Assembly (NCBI RefSeq): GCF_009765355.1
Contig: NZ_VTHK01000002.1
Location: 248,001-312,000 of the forward strand
Length of the DNA: 64,000 bases
Reading direction: 5' to 3'
Source of the DNA: Amycolatopsis anabasis
Lineage (GTDB): Bacteria; Actinomycetota; Actinomycetes; Mycobacteriales; Pseudonocardiaceae
In this document: piece after piece, positions 51,720-60,179 of the stretch
Numbering within the stretch: the first letter of the stretch is position 1
Layout of the letters: each line of letters begins with the position of its first letter
Translations under genes and position numbers: made by a program
The notes under the pieces: generated by a model
The model's input: only the letters and a program-made list of their open reading frames with translations
What the model was told of the DNA's origin: nothing
Databases searched by the model: none

Positions 51720-53108
51720 TTGAAGAGCACCGTCGAGCAGCTCAGCCCGACGCGAGTCAAGATCAATGTCGAGGTGCCGTTCGACGAACTCAAACCGAAC
51801 TTCGACCGCGCCTATCGCAAGATCGCGCAGCAGGTTCGTATTCCGGGGTTCCGTCCGGGGAAGGCGCCGGCTCGCGTGCTGGAAAGCCGCATCGGTCGCG
51901 CTCCGGTGCTCGATGAGGTCGTCAACGAGGTCATTCCGCAGAAGTACCTGGAGGCCGTCCAGGCGGGTGACGTGCGCGCCCTCGGCCAGCCCGAGATCGA
52001 GGTGACCAAGCTCGAGGACCGCGAGGTGCTCGAGTTCACCGCCGAGGTCGACGTGCGCCCGGAGATCACGCTGCCCGACTTCTCCGGCATCTCGGTCAGC
52101 GTCGACGATGTCGAACTGACCGACGAAGAGGTCGACGAGCAGCTCGACCAGCTGCGTGCCCGGTTCGGCACCCTGACCGGCGTGGAGCGGCCCGCGGAGA
52201 ACGGCGACTTCACGTCGATCGACCTGTCCGCCTCCGTGGACGGCAAGGAGGTCGAGGAGGCTTCGACCACCGGCCTGTCCTACGAGATCGGCTCCGGCCA
52301 GCTCGTCGAGGGCATCGACGAGGCGATCATCGGCGCCCAGGCCGGCGAGACCAAGACCTTCACCACGAAGCTGGTCGCGGGCGAGTTCGCCGGGCGCGAG
52401 GCCGAGGTCTCGGTCACCGTGCAGAGCGTCAAGCAGCGGGAACTGCCCGAGGCCGACGACGAGTTCGCCCAGCTCGCCAGCGAGTTCGACACCCTCGACG
52501 AGCTCAAGGCGGACCTGCGCGAGCGGCTCGGCCGGGTCAAGAAGATGCAGCAGGGCGTGCAGGCCCGGGACAAGGTCCTCGACTCCCTCCTGGAGACGGT
52601 CGAGGTCCCGGTGCCGGAGAAGGTCGTCGAGGGCGAGGTGGAGAACCGCAAGCATGACGCGGTGCACCCGTTCGACCACGACGAGGCGAAGCTCGCCCAG
52701 GCGCTGGAGGCCGAGGGCAAGACCCTCGAGGAGTTCAACACCGAGGTCCGCGCGGAGTCGGAGAAGGCGGTGCGCACCCAGCTGCTGCTGGACACCATCG
52801 CCGACGCCGAGGAGATCAGCGTGAACGACGGTGAGCTGACCGAGCGGATCATCTACCAGGCGCAGCGCTTCGGCATGAGCCCGGACGAATACGTGAACCG
52901 CGCCCAGCAGTCCGGCCAGCTCAGCGCGATCTACGCCGACGTGCGCCGGGGCAAGGCGCTGGCCTCGGTGGTCCGCCGGGCCACGGTGACCGACTCCGCC
53001 GGTGCGGAGATCGACCTGGAGGAGCTGTTCGGCAAGGAAGAGGAAGCCGACGCTCCGGCCGAGGAGACGCAGGTCACGGAGAAGGCGGCGGCGTCAACCG
53101 ATCAGTGA
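51720..53108 (+). CDS. tig: Trigger factor
   Basis: A 462-residue ribosome-bound chaperone and peptidyl-prolyl isomerase. TTG start at 51720 with GAGGAG 7 nt upstream. The N-terminal ribosome-binding domain has the signature [18 protein letters not shown] (GFRxGKxP); the FKBP-type domain is [55 protein letters not shown]; the C-terminal helical domain follows. The acidic tail ([22 protein letters not shown]) is common in actinobacteria. First gene of the right conserved block, with clpP1P2 and clpX after it. Confidence 0.97.
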   Translation: MKSTVEQLSPTRVKINVEVPFDELKPNFDRAYRKIAQQVRIPGFRPGKAPARVLESRIGRAPVLDEVVNEVIPQKYLEAVQAGDVRALGQPEIEVTKLEDREVLEFTAEVDVRPEITLPDFSGISVSVDDVELTDEEVDEQLDQLRARFGTLTGVERPAENGDFTSIDLSASVDGKEVEEASTTGLSYEIGSGQLVEGIDEAIIGAQAGETKTFTTKLVAGEFAGREAEVSVTVQSVKQRELPEADDEFAQLASEFDTLDELKADLRERLGRVKKMQQGVQARDKVLDSLLETVEVPVPEKVVEGEVENRKHDAVHPFDHDEAKLAQALEAEGKTLEEFNTEVRAESEKAVRTQLLLDTIADAEEISVNDGELTERIIYQAQRFGMSPDEYVNRAQQSGQLSAIYADVRRGKALASVVRRATVTDSAGAEIDLEELFGKEEEADAPAEETQVTEKAAASTDQ

Positions 53109-53117
53109 AGCTCTCAG

Positions 53118-53159
53118 CGAACTTGGGCGGTGTCAGGCATTCTGCACCGCCCGAGTTCG
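53118..53159. terminator. Stem-loop between tig and clpP1
   Basis: The 15-nt arms 53118-53132 (CGAACTTGGGCGGTG) and 53145-53159 (CACCGCCCGAGTTCG) pair with one T-G wobble around a 12-nt loop. It begins 9 nt after the tig stop and leaves about 90 nt for a clpP1 promoter. Confidence 0.78.
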
Positions 53160-53248
53160 TTAGGGTCGATGTCAAGATCCAGCATCTGAACCAAGTCCAC
53201 AGTGGATCTCGGGGGACGGGATCCACAGCGGCGAAAAGGCAGGCAGAC

Positions 53249-53839
53249 GTGACGCAGCACATGCCCGAGGGGCGGACAGGCACCGCGGGGCTCAACCTCA
53301 CCGACTCGGTATTCGAGCGGCTGCTCTCCGAGCGCATCGTCGTGCTCGGCTCCGAGGTCAACGACGAGGTCGCGAACCGGATCACCGCGCAGCTCCTGCT
53401 GCTCGACGCGGACGACTCGGAGTCCGACATCACCTTCTACATCAACTCGCCGGGCGGGTCGGTGACCGCGGGCTTCGCCATCTACGACACGATGCAGCTC
53501 ATCAAGCCGGACGTGGCGACCTACGCGATGGGCTTGGCGGCCTCGATGGGGCAGTTCCTGCTGTCCTCGGGCACCCCGGGCAAGCGGTACGCGCTTCCGC
53601 ACGCGCGCATCCTGATGCACCAGCCCTCGGCCGGTGTCACCGGTACCGCGTCCGACATCGCCATCCAGGCCGAGGTGTTCGGCAAGTGGAAGAACGAGCT
53701 CGCCAAGATCACGGCCGAGCAGACCGGGCAGACCGTCGAGCAGATCATCGCCGACGGTGACCGCGACCGCTGGTTCACGGCCGAGGAGGCCAAGGACTAC
53801 GGCTTCGTGGACCACGTGCTGACCCGCGCGGACCGCTGA
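53249..53839 (+). CDS. clpP1: ATP-dependent Clp protease proteolytic subunit 1
   Basis: A 196-residue serine protease subunit that forms a mixed ring with ClpP2. GTG at 53249 is chosen (AGGCAG upstream); ATG at 53261 is the alternative. The catalytic Ser is in [11 protein letters not shown], the His in [11 protein letters not shown] and the Asp in [18 protein letters not shown]. The N-terminal [27 protein letters not shown] is typical of actinobacterial ClpP1. Followed 26 nt later by clpP2. Confidence 0.97.
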   Translation: MTQHMPEGRTGTAGLNLTDSVFERLLSERIVVLGSEVNDEVANRITAQLLLLDADDSESDITFYINSPGGSVTAGFAIYDTMQLIKPDVATYAMGLAASMGQFLLSSGTPGKRYALPHARILMHQPSAGVTGTASDIAIQAEVFGKWKNELAKITAEQTGQTVEQIIADGDRDRWFTAEEAKDYGFVDHVLTRADR

Positions 53840-53865
53840 CCGGGCGCGAGACACAGGAGACTTCA

Positions 53866-54495
53866 ATGAGCAACCTTCATCTTCCGCAGTCCCGGTATGT
53901 GCTGCCCTCGTACGTCGAGCGCACCAGCTACGGGGTCAAGGAATCCAACCCCTACAACAAGCTGTACGAAGAGCGGGTCATCTTCCTCGGCGTGCAGGTG
54001 GACGACGCGTCGGCCAACGACGTGATGGCCCAGCTGCTGCACCTGGAGCACGAGGACCCGGACCGGGACATCACGATCTACATCAACTCGCCGGGTGGCT
54101 CGTTCACCTCGCTGATGGCGATCTACGACACCATGCAGTACGTGCGTCCGGACATCTCGACGGTGTGCCTCGGCCAGGCCGCCTCGGCCGCCGCGGTGCT
54201 GCTCGCGGCCGGTACCCCGGGCAAGCGGATGGGCCTGCCGAACGCCCGCGTGCTGATCCACCAGCCGGCCATGGAGGGCACTTACGGCCAGGTCTCCGAT
54301 CTGGAGATCCAGGCCAATGAGATCCAGCGGGTCCGCCGCCTGATGGAAACCATGCTGGCCAAGCACACGAACAAGTCCGCCGATGAGGTCCGCAACGACA
54401 TCGAGCGCGACAAGATCTTGACCGCTGACCAGGCCAAGGAGTACGGCATTATCGACGAGGTGCTGCCGTACCGCAAGGCTTCGGCGGAGGGCTGA
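53866..54495 (+). CDS. clpP2: ATP-dependent Clp protease proteolytic subunit 2
   Basis: A 209-residue partner of ClpP1. ATG with AGGAG 7 nt upstream. The start [56 protein letters not shown] is characteristic of ClpP2. Catalytic Ser in [16 protein letters not shown], His in [10 protein letters not shown], and Asp in the [22 protein letters not shown] region. Co-transcribed with clpP1; a stem-loop follows before clpX. Confidence 0.97.
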   Translation: MSNLHLPQSRYVLPSYVERTSYGVKESNPYNKLYEERVIFLGVQVDDASANDVMAQLLHLEHEDPDRDITIYINSPGGSFTSLMAIYDTMQYVRPDISTVCLGQAASAAAVLLAAGTPGKRMGLPNARVLIHQPAMEGTYGQVSDLEIQANEIQRVRRLMETMLAKHTNKSADEVRNDIERDKILTADQAKEYGIIDEVLPYRKASAEG

Positions 54496-54506
54496 GTCCG
54501 GCCGGG

Positions 54507-54541
54507 GCCCGGTGCGTGTCGACCGCAGACACGCACCGGGC
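54507..54541. terminator. Stem-loop between clpP2 and clpX
   Basis: GCCCGGTGCGTGTC (54507-54520) and GACACGCACCGGGC (54528-54541) form a perfect 14-bp stem with a 7-nt loop. It starts 12 nt after the clpP2 stop, so clpX, 212 nt downstream of clpP2, very likely has its own promoter. Confidence 0.85.
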
Positions 54542-54706
54542 TCCTGGTCTAGGGTCGGTCGGGCGCGCTCGAAACCCGATGGTCCTCCCGTCGGACGCGT
54601 CGGGCGGGTACCGTCAGTGGCAACGCATGTGGCCCGCGTCGTGGCGAGGGCAGGTAGACAGTCAGGTGCGCAATCCGGTGCACCGGAGGGGACGAGGTCA
54701 ACGGTC

Positions 54707-56002
54707 ATGGCACGGATCGGCGACGGCGGGGACCTGCTGAAGTGTTCTTTCTGCGGGAAGAGCCAGAAACAGGTGAAGAAGCTCATCGCCGGCCCAGGCG
54801 TCTACATCTGCGATGAGTGCATCGACCTCTGCAACGAGATCATCGAGGAAGAACTGGCCGAAGCCGGCGAGGTCAAGCTCGATGAGCTGCCCAAACCCGC
54901 GGACATCCGGGACTTCCTGGAGCAGTACATCATCGGCCAGGACGATGCCAAGCGCACCCTGGCCGTGGCGGTGTACAACCACTACAAGCGCATCCAGTCC
55001 GAGGACAAGACCGGTCCGAAGGACTCCAAGGACGAGCCGATCGAGATCTCCAAGTCCAACATCCTGATGCTCGGTCCGACCGGCTGCGGCAAGACCTACC
55101 TGGCGCAGACGCTCGCGAAGCTGCTCAACGTGCCGTTCGCCATCGCGGACGCCACCGCGCTCACCGAGGCCGGGTATGTCGGCGAGGACGTCGAGAACAT
55201 CCTGCTGAAGCTGATCCAGGCCGCCGACTACGACGTCAAGCGCGCGGAGACCGGGATCATCTACATCGACGAGGTCGACAAGATCGCCCGCAAGTCGGAG
55301 AACCCGTCGATCACCCGGGACGTATCCGGTGAGGGCGTGCAGCAGGCCCTGCTCAAGATCCTGGAGGGGACCACCGCGTCCGTGCCGCCCCAGGGCGGGC
55401 GCAAGCACCCGCACCAGGAGTTCATCCAGATCGACACGACGAACGTGCTGTTCATCGTGGCCGGCGCGTTCGCCGGGCTGGAGAAGATCATCAACGAGCG
55501 GGTCGGCAAGCGCGGGCTCGGCTTCGGCGCGGAGATCCGGACCAAGGCCGAGATCGAGAACAGCGACATCTTCTCCGAGACCATGCCCGAAGACCTGATC
55601 AAGTTCGGGCTCATCCCGGAGTTCATCGGCCGCCTCCCGGTGGTCGCGAGCGTGACGAACCTGGACAAGAAGTCGCTGGTCCAGATCCTGACCACGCCGC
55701 GCAACGCGCTGGTGAAGCAGTACAAGAAGTTGTTCGAAATGGACAACGTGGAACTGGAGTTCACCAAGACCGCCCTGGAAGCGATCGCCGACCAGGCGGT
55801 CCTGCGCGGCACCGGCGCCCGCGGCCTGCGCGCGATCATGGAGGAAGTCCTGCAGCCGGTGATGTACGACATCCCGAGCCGCGACGACGTGGCCAAGGTC
55901 GTGATCACCGAGCAGACCGTCCGGGAGAACGTGAACCCCACGATCGTGTCCCGGCAGCCCTCGCGCCGGCAGCGCAGCGAGCGTGGCGAGAAATCGGCCT
56001 AG
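54707..56002 (+). CDS. clpX: ATP-dependent Clp protease ATP-binding subunit ClpX
   Basis: A 431-residue AAA+ unfoldase that feeds substrates, including ssrA-tagged proteins, to ClpP1P2. ATG at 54707 gives [20 protein letters not shown]. The N-terminal C4 zinc domain is CSFCGKS...[13 protein letters not shown]; Walker A is GPTGCGKT, Walker B is [10 protein letters not shown], the pore loop region has AGYVGEDV, and the ClpP-contacting loop has the IGF-like segment in [12 protein letters not shown]. Sensor-2 lies in [15 protein letters not shown]. Length and start are normal. Confidence 0.97.
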   Translation: MARIGDGGDLLKCSFCGKSQKQVKKLIAGPGVYICDECIDLCNEIIEEELAEAGEVKLDELPKPADIRDFLEQYIIGQDDAKRTLAVAVYNHYKRIQSEDKTGPKDSKDEPIEISKSNILMLGPTGCGKTYLAQTLAKLLNVPFAIADATALTEAGYVGEDVENILLKLIQAADYDVKRAETGIIYIDEVDKIARKSENPSITRDVSGEGVQQALLKILEGTTASVPPQGGRKHPHQEFIQIDTTNVLFIVAGAFAGLEKIINERVGKRGLGFGAEIRTKAEIENSDIFSETMPEDLIKFGLIPEFIGRLPVVASVTNLDKKSLVQILTTPRNALVKQYKKLFEMDNVELEFTKTALEAIADQAVLRGTGARGLRAIMEEVLQPVMYDIPSRDDVAKVVITEQTVRENVNPTIVSRQPSRRQRSERGEKSA

Positions 56003-56044
56003 CGGTTCCGGGCCCGCATGGCCTGAACCCGACCGGAAAACAAG

Positions 56045-56419
56045 ATGAGCATGGTGCCGCTGGCCGCGCCCGGTGGTGAGAACGGGGCCGCCGACGACGG
56101 GCGGGGCGACGTGCGCGGCATCGCCGATCTGGCGCAACGCATCGTCGCGGCGGCCTACCTGCGGCATCCCGGCATGCACCGGTGCCTGGTGCTGGGCCTC
56201 GGCGTCCTGCTGGCGTCCTGCCTGGTGGCGACCGGCACCCGGCTCTCGATGCTCCCGCTCCTGCCGGTCCCGGTGTTCGCGGTCGCCGGTTTCGCCCTGC
56301 ACCGCATGCGCGCGACCGCGGAGCACCGCCGCGCGCTCCTCGTGTGGTCTGCGCTGTTCGCGGTGGCCACCCTGGTCGGCTTCTGGCTCATGTCCGTCGT
56401 CGCCCGCTGGCTCGACTGA
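56045..56419 (+). CDS. Small membrane protein of unknown function
   Basis: A 124-residue protein with an acidic, Gly-rich N-terminus (APGGENGAADDGRGDVRGIADLAQRIVAAAYLR) and three hydrophobic helices (CLVLGLGVLLASCLVATG, LPLLPVPVFAVAGFALH, LLVWSALFAVATLVGFWLMSVV). No family recognised. ATG at 56045 or 56051. It lies 42 nt behind clpX and could share its transcript. Confidence 0.62.
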   Translation: MSMVPLAAPGGENGAADDGRGDVRGIADLAQRIVAAAYLRHPGMHRCLVLGLGVLLASCLVATGTRLSMLPLLPVPVFAVAGFALHRMRATAEHRRALLVWSALFAVATLVGFWLMSVVARWLD

Positions 56420-56448
56420 GATCGCGAGTTCTCCATTCCCGCGCACGA

Positions 56449-56496
56449 ATTCGGTGCCCCGGTTCCGATTCGAATGTGGAATCCGGGGCACCGAAT
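56449..56496. terminator. Stem-loop after the clpX-side small membrane gene
   Basis: ATTCGGTGCCCCGG (56449-56462) pairs perfectly with CCGGGGCACCGAAT (56483-56496); the 20-nt loop has a further imperfect stem (GGTTCC/GGAATCC side). It is partly made of the 21-nt repeat units described separately. Confidence 0.75.
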
Positions 56497-56553
56497 GTTG
56501 AATTCGCTTGCCTGAGTGTGTAGTTCGCTTGCCCGAACGTGAGACTCGCGGTC
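56470..56553. repeat. Four degenerate 21-nt tandem units
   Basis: Units 56470-56490, 56491-56511, 56512-56532 and 56533-56553 share the pattern (C/T)(C/T)GA(A/G)(T/C)GT then an A/T-rich centre and (T/C)CG. The second and third units both end TTCGCTTGC. The array sits between a small membrane gene and the convergent hydrolase gene, reaching its stop codon. Confidence 0.7.
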
Positions 56554-58066
56554 AGTGGGTGGGTTTGGGGGTTGGGGCGGGCAGGGATTGGGTGGTGGCT
56601 GGGCGGGTGGTGGGGTATTCGGCGGGGCAGTGGGTGTTCGGGGCCGGGGTGCGCAGGGTGAGCAGGTAGCGCTCGATGTGGTTCCGGATGCAGCCGCTCT
56701 GGTAGTACTGCCCGTGACCGATTCCGTCGTATTCGAGCAGCACGGAATCGTCGATCTGGTCGGCCACCGCCAGGTTCCACCGGTACGGGGTGGCCACGTC
56801 GTAGCGGGCCTTGGCGATCAGGATCGGCGGCCCGTCGTCGATCGACAGCCGGTGCTGCGGGTTGTTCACCTTCGCCGGCCAGCCGAGGCACGAGGTGACG
56901 TCGGTCCAGAACGGCGACAGCTTGGTGTGCGGCGCCAGCCGGGCCGCCCGGTCCCGGTAGGTCCGCAGTTCCGCGGCGCCGCTCACCCGCCATTTCCAGT
57001 CCTCGCACCAGATTCCCTGGTACGAGTTCTGGCCGAGTTCGTCCGCGGCGGCCGGTTGGGCCGGGGTGGCCGCGGCGGTTCCCGCGAGCGCGGCGAGCCG
57101 GTCGCCGAGCCCGAACCACCGGGTCGCCGGGCGGTACATCGCACCCATCAGTTCGGAACGCAGGGCCTCCGTGTCGAGCGGTTTGCCGGTGGCCGGATCG
57201 GTCAGCTTGCCCGCCTCGGCCTTGGCGAGCAGATCGTCCCAGACCGCGCGGACATCGCGGCCGTGCAGCGCGCACCCGGCGGTCCGCGCGCACCAGTCGG
57301 CGAACTCGCCGAACGAGCCCTCCAGATCCTCGCTCGTGGTCTCGATGTAGCGCGACCCCGAACGCAGGCTGTGGTCCATGTTCGAGTCGATCGTCATCGC
57401 GCGCACCCGGTCGCCGAACAGTTCGGCGTACTGCTGACCGACCTGCGTGCCGTAGGACGCGCCGTAGAAGCTCAGCTTTCGCTCGCCGAGGGCGTTCCGG
57501 ATCGCGTCCAGGTCGCGGACCGCGCTGGTCGTGTCGATGTGGTCGAACACCGGCCCGGTGTGCTTGCGGCAGTCCGCGCCCAGTTCGGCGTTGAACGCGA
57601 GCAGTTCGCGATATTCCTTGTCACCGGACGGAAACGGGCGCTGGGCCCGGGCGAGCAGATCGGCACTGCACCGCACCTCGTTGCTGCGGGACACCCCGCG
57701 CTGATCCCAGCTCACGATGTCGAACCGTTTGCGCAGAGCGTCACCGATCGGGAACCCCGGGTTGAGGATGTAGCTGTCGATCCCGGAACCGCCCGGTCCG
57801 CCGGGCGCCACGAACAACACCCCGATCCGGTGCCACGGCTCGGTCGCCGGAAGCCGGCCGATGGTCAGGTCGAACTTCGCTCCGCCCGGATCGGCCCAGT
57901 CCACCGGGACCGGGATGGTGGTGCACTGCCCCGCCGACTGCGGGGCGCATGGCCGCCACCGGAGCCCGGCGCCGGCTGGCTCCGCGCTCGCCGTGAACCC
58001 GGCCGCCGCGACTGGTAACAGGATCAGCGCGGCCAGGGCCGCGCGGACCGAGAAACGCTTGAGCAC
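56552..58066 (-). CDS. Secreted alpha/beta-hydrolase peptidase (TAP-like / S33)
   Basis: A 504-residue exported serine hydrolase. GTG at 58066 is chosen because GGGAGGA lies just upstream; ATG codons at 58081 and 58087 are alternatives. A signal peptide (RAALAALILLPVAAAGFTASA) is followed by WRPCAPQSAGQCTTIPVPVDWADPGGAKFDLTIGRLPATEPWHRIGVLFVAPGGPGGSG (oxyanion region GGPGGSG), the nucleophile GASYGTQVGQQYAELF, and a C-terminal TAP-like domain with PILIAKARYDVATPYRWN and YDGIGHGQYYQSGC (His). Streptomyces tripeptidyl aminopeptidases are of this type. A paralogue lies at 60180-61697. Confidence 0.9.
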   Translation of the reverse strand: MLKRFSVRAALAALILLPVAAAGFTASAEPAGAGLRWRPCAPQSAGQCTTIPVPVDWADPGGAKFDLTIGRLPATEPWHRIGVLFVAPGGPGGSGIDSYILNPGFPIGDALRKRFDIVSWDQRGVSRSNEVRCSADLLARAQRPFPSGDKEYRELLAFNAELGADCRKHTGPVFDHIDTTSAVRDLDAIRNALGERKLSFYGASYGTQVGQQYAELFGDRVRAMTIDSNMDHSLRSGSRYIETTSEDLEGSFGEFADWCARTAGCALHGRDVRAVWDDLLAKAEAGKLTDPATGKPLDTEALRSELMGAMYRPATRWFGLGDRLAALAGTAAATPAQPAAADELGQNSYQGIWCEDWKWRVSGAAELRTYRDRAARLAPHTKLSPFWTDVTSCLGWPAKVNNPQHRLSIDDGPPILIAKARYDVATPYRWNLAVADQIDDSVLLEYDGIGHGQYYQSGCIRNHIERYLLTLRTPAPNTHCPAEYPTTRPATTQSLPAPTPKPTH

Positions 58067-58214
58067 AAGTCCTCCCAGCATGCTCATTCACGCAGACGAA
58101 AGTGACCTTAGCGGGGCGCGACAGAACTCCGACATACCGAAGCCCACCCGGGTTTGCGCGCACGCAACGGGGGTACGCTGAATTCGACGCGTACCAGGAG
58201 GGAGGCCGTGCGAC

Positions 58215-59135
58215 GTGGTGGCCGAGGTCGCGACGTTCGAGCATCCGGCCCTGTTCTACCGGGACCAGGACGAATACCTGGCGGGCACTGTCCCTTTTGT
58301 CCGCTCGGCGCTGCGTGCCGGGGAACCGGTCGCGGTCGCGGTGCCGAGCGAGAACCTGGCGGCCATCACCGCGGCGCTGGGGGAGGAGGCGTCCGCGGTC
58401 CGGCTGATCGACATGACCCGCGCGGGCCGCAATCCCGGCCGGATCATCCCGGGGGTGCTGCGAGCCTTCGCCGACGCGCATGACGGGCCGGTGCGGATCA
58501 TCGGCGAGCCGATCTGGCCCGGCCGGTCCGTGGTCGAGTACCCCGCGTGCGCGCAGCACGAGGCCCTGATCAACCACGCCTTCGCGGGCCGGGCAGCCAC
58601 CATCCTGTGCCCCTACGACGCCAAGGCGCTCGACGGCGAGATCCTGGCGGACGCCGCCGCCACGCATCCCGTGCTCGTCGACGCCACGGGCCGGCGGCCG
58701 AGCCCGGCCTTCGCCCCCGACGCCGTGGTCGCCACCTACAACGAACCTCTGGCGCCACCGGAATCCTCGGCCGTCTTCCCGTTCACGGTCACCGAACTCC
58801 AAGCCGCACGCCACTTCCTGACCGACCGCGCGGGGCGGCTGGGCCTCACCGGCGACCGGCTCGACGATCTCGCGCTGGCCGTGGCCGAGTTGTGCGCCAA
58901 CAGCGTCGTGCACGGCCAAGGGCAGGGTGTGCTGCGCGTGTGGTCCGCGGACGGATACGTCGTGAGCGAGGTCGCCGACCGGGGTTTCCTCGCCGATCCG
59001 CTCGCCGGCCGGTTGCCCGCCGCGCCGGATCAGCTCGGTGGCCGGGGCCTGCTGATGGTCAACGAGCTCGTCGACCTGGTTCGCGTGCACGCGCATCCCG
59101 GCGGCACGATCATCCGGGTCTACTTGCGGTGCTGA
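58215..59135 (+). CDS. MEDS-domain sensor with HATPase (anti-sigma / switch kinase-like)
   Basis: A 306-residue soluble protein. The N-terminal about 160 residues are a MEDS (DcmR-type sensory) domain: FEHPALFYRDQDEYLAGTVPFVRSALRAGEPVAVAVPSENLAAI...RIIGEPIWPGRSVVEYPACAQHEALINHAFAGRAATILCPYD. The C-terminal HATPase has ELQAARHFLTDRAGRLGLTGDRLDDLALAVAELCANSVVHG (N-box) and GRGLLMVNELVD (G-box). No H-box is seen, so it resembles RsbW-type kinases that act on anti-sigma antagonists. GTG at 58215 or 58218; GGAGGGAGG lies upstream. The 3' end overlaps the convergent esterase gene by 16 nt. Confidence 0.87.
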   Translation: MVAEVATFEHPALFYRDQDEYLAGTVPFVRSALRAGEPVAVAVPSENLAAITAALGEEASAVRLIDMTRAGRNPGRIIPGVLRAFADAHDGPVRIIGEPIWPGRSVVEYPACAQHEALINHAFAGRAATILCPYDAKALDGEILADAAATHPVLVDATGRRPSPAFAPDAVVATYNEPLAPPESSAVFPFTVTELQAARHFLTDRAGRLGLTGDRLDDLALAVAELCANSVVHGQGQGVLRVWSADGYVVSEVADRGFLADPLAGRLPAAPDQLGGRGLLMVNELVDLVRVHAHPGGTIIRVYLRC

Positions 59136-60064
59136 CCGGGCACGTGCTTGCCCAGGAACGAGATCACACTCGGGACCACGGTCCGGTTGAACGCGTCGCC
59201 GTGCTTGCCGCGTGCGGTGTGCGCGACCGCCGGGCGGGCGTCCGCGATGAACTTCCGGACCCCCTCGATGAAGCCGTCCTCGGTGCCGCACCAGACCCCG
59301 GTGGGAATGCCCCGGATCGCGTCCAGGTTCCGCAGCGGATCCATGGACGCCCAGTCGGCGGCGTCCCGGAACGCCCGCCGCTTGCTCATCTCGTGCCAGG
59401 AGGTCATCAGCGCGGGGGCGAGTGCCGCGATGGCGTTCAGCGGCTGCCTGCGTTCGGACCGGCGGCGGGCGTAGAGCAACGCGCCGAACCCGCCCATGGA
59501 CAGCCCGGTGCAGGCGAACGGCAGCCCGTCGGGTCCGCCCAGGCCGCGCTCCCGCAGCCAGACGGGGACCTCTTCGAGCAGCATGGCCATCGGATCGTCG
59601 CCGGGGCGGTTCTGGTGCCAGTAATGGTCGCCGCCGTCGACGGCGACGAAACCGAACGCGGGCACCGCGCGCCGTGCGACCTCGCCGCTCAGCTGTTTGG
59701 CCAGGCCGGTCGGTGCGGATTTGCGGGCGTTGCCGTGCAGTCCGTGCAGCAACAGCGACATCGGCAGGCCCGGCTCCGGCTGCTTGCCCGGCAGGACGGT
59801 CAGCAGTTCGACTTCGCGCCCGCGGGCCGCGGACCACACCCGCTCGACCCGGGTGGCGCCGAGCTGGGTCGCCGGTGACGAGGAGGCCACGCCGAGTGCC
59901 CGCTGCACGGCCGGGCTGAACGGCAGGGAGTCGGTCGCCGTCGCCACGGCGAACCCGGCGAGCCCCAGGCCGGAAGCGCCGGCGATCAGCACCGACCGGC
60001 GGCTGGGCAGCCCGCGCCGCCGCGGCCGCGCGGGCCCCTCGTCCCCACTGTCCCCGGTGTCCAC
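59120..60064 (-). CDS. Tat-exported alpha/beta-hydrolase (esterase D / mycolyltransferase-like fold)
   Basis: A 314-residue protein. GTG at 60064 is chosen (GGAGG close upstream). The N-terminus has PRRRGLPSRRSVLIAGASGLGLAGFAVATA, a twin-arginine signal. The hydrolase fold shows MSLLLHGLHGNARK (oxyanion side), FACTGLSMGGFGALLYA with the nucleophile Ser, GTEDGFIEG (acid) and GKHGDAFN (His). The layout is that of esterase D/antigen 85-like proteins; mycolyl transfer is possible but not shown. Convergent with the MEDS gene. Confidence 0.84.
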   Translation of the reverse strand: MDTGDSGDEGPARPRRRGLPSRRSVLIAGASGLGLAGFAVATATDSLPFSPAVQRALGVASSSPATQLGATRVERVWSAARGREVELLTVLPGKQPEPGLPMSLLLHGLHGNARKSAPTGLAKQLSGEVARRAVPAFGFVAVDGGDHYWHQNRPGDDPMAMLLEEVPVWLRERGLGGPDGLPFACTGLSMGGFGALLYARRRSERRQPLNAIAALAPALMTSWHEMSKRRAFRDAADWASMDPLRNLDAIRGIPTGVWCGTEDGFIEGVRKFIADARPAVAHTARGKHGDAFNRTVVPSVISFLGKHVPGQHRK

Positions 60065-60179
60065 TTGTCCTCCGTCCCCGTTGCCCCCTAGGTCAGACGT
60101 CGCGAACACCGTTCGCGTTGCCTCGACGCCCGACCTATTCGACCATTCATCGCAGGTGGGGACCCATGCGTTTCGCGAT

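Noticed and set aside
53109..53248. ClgR box in front of clpP1
   Set aside because: The expected GTTCGC-N5-GCG pattern could not be matched convincingly; GTTCGTTAGGG near 53156 is too weak.
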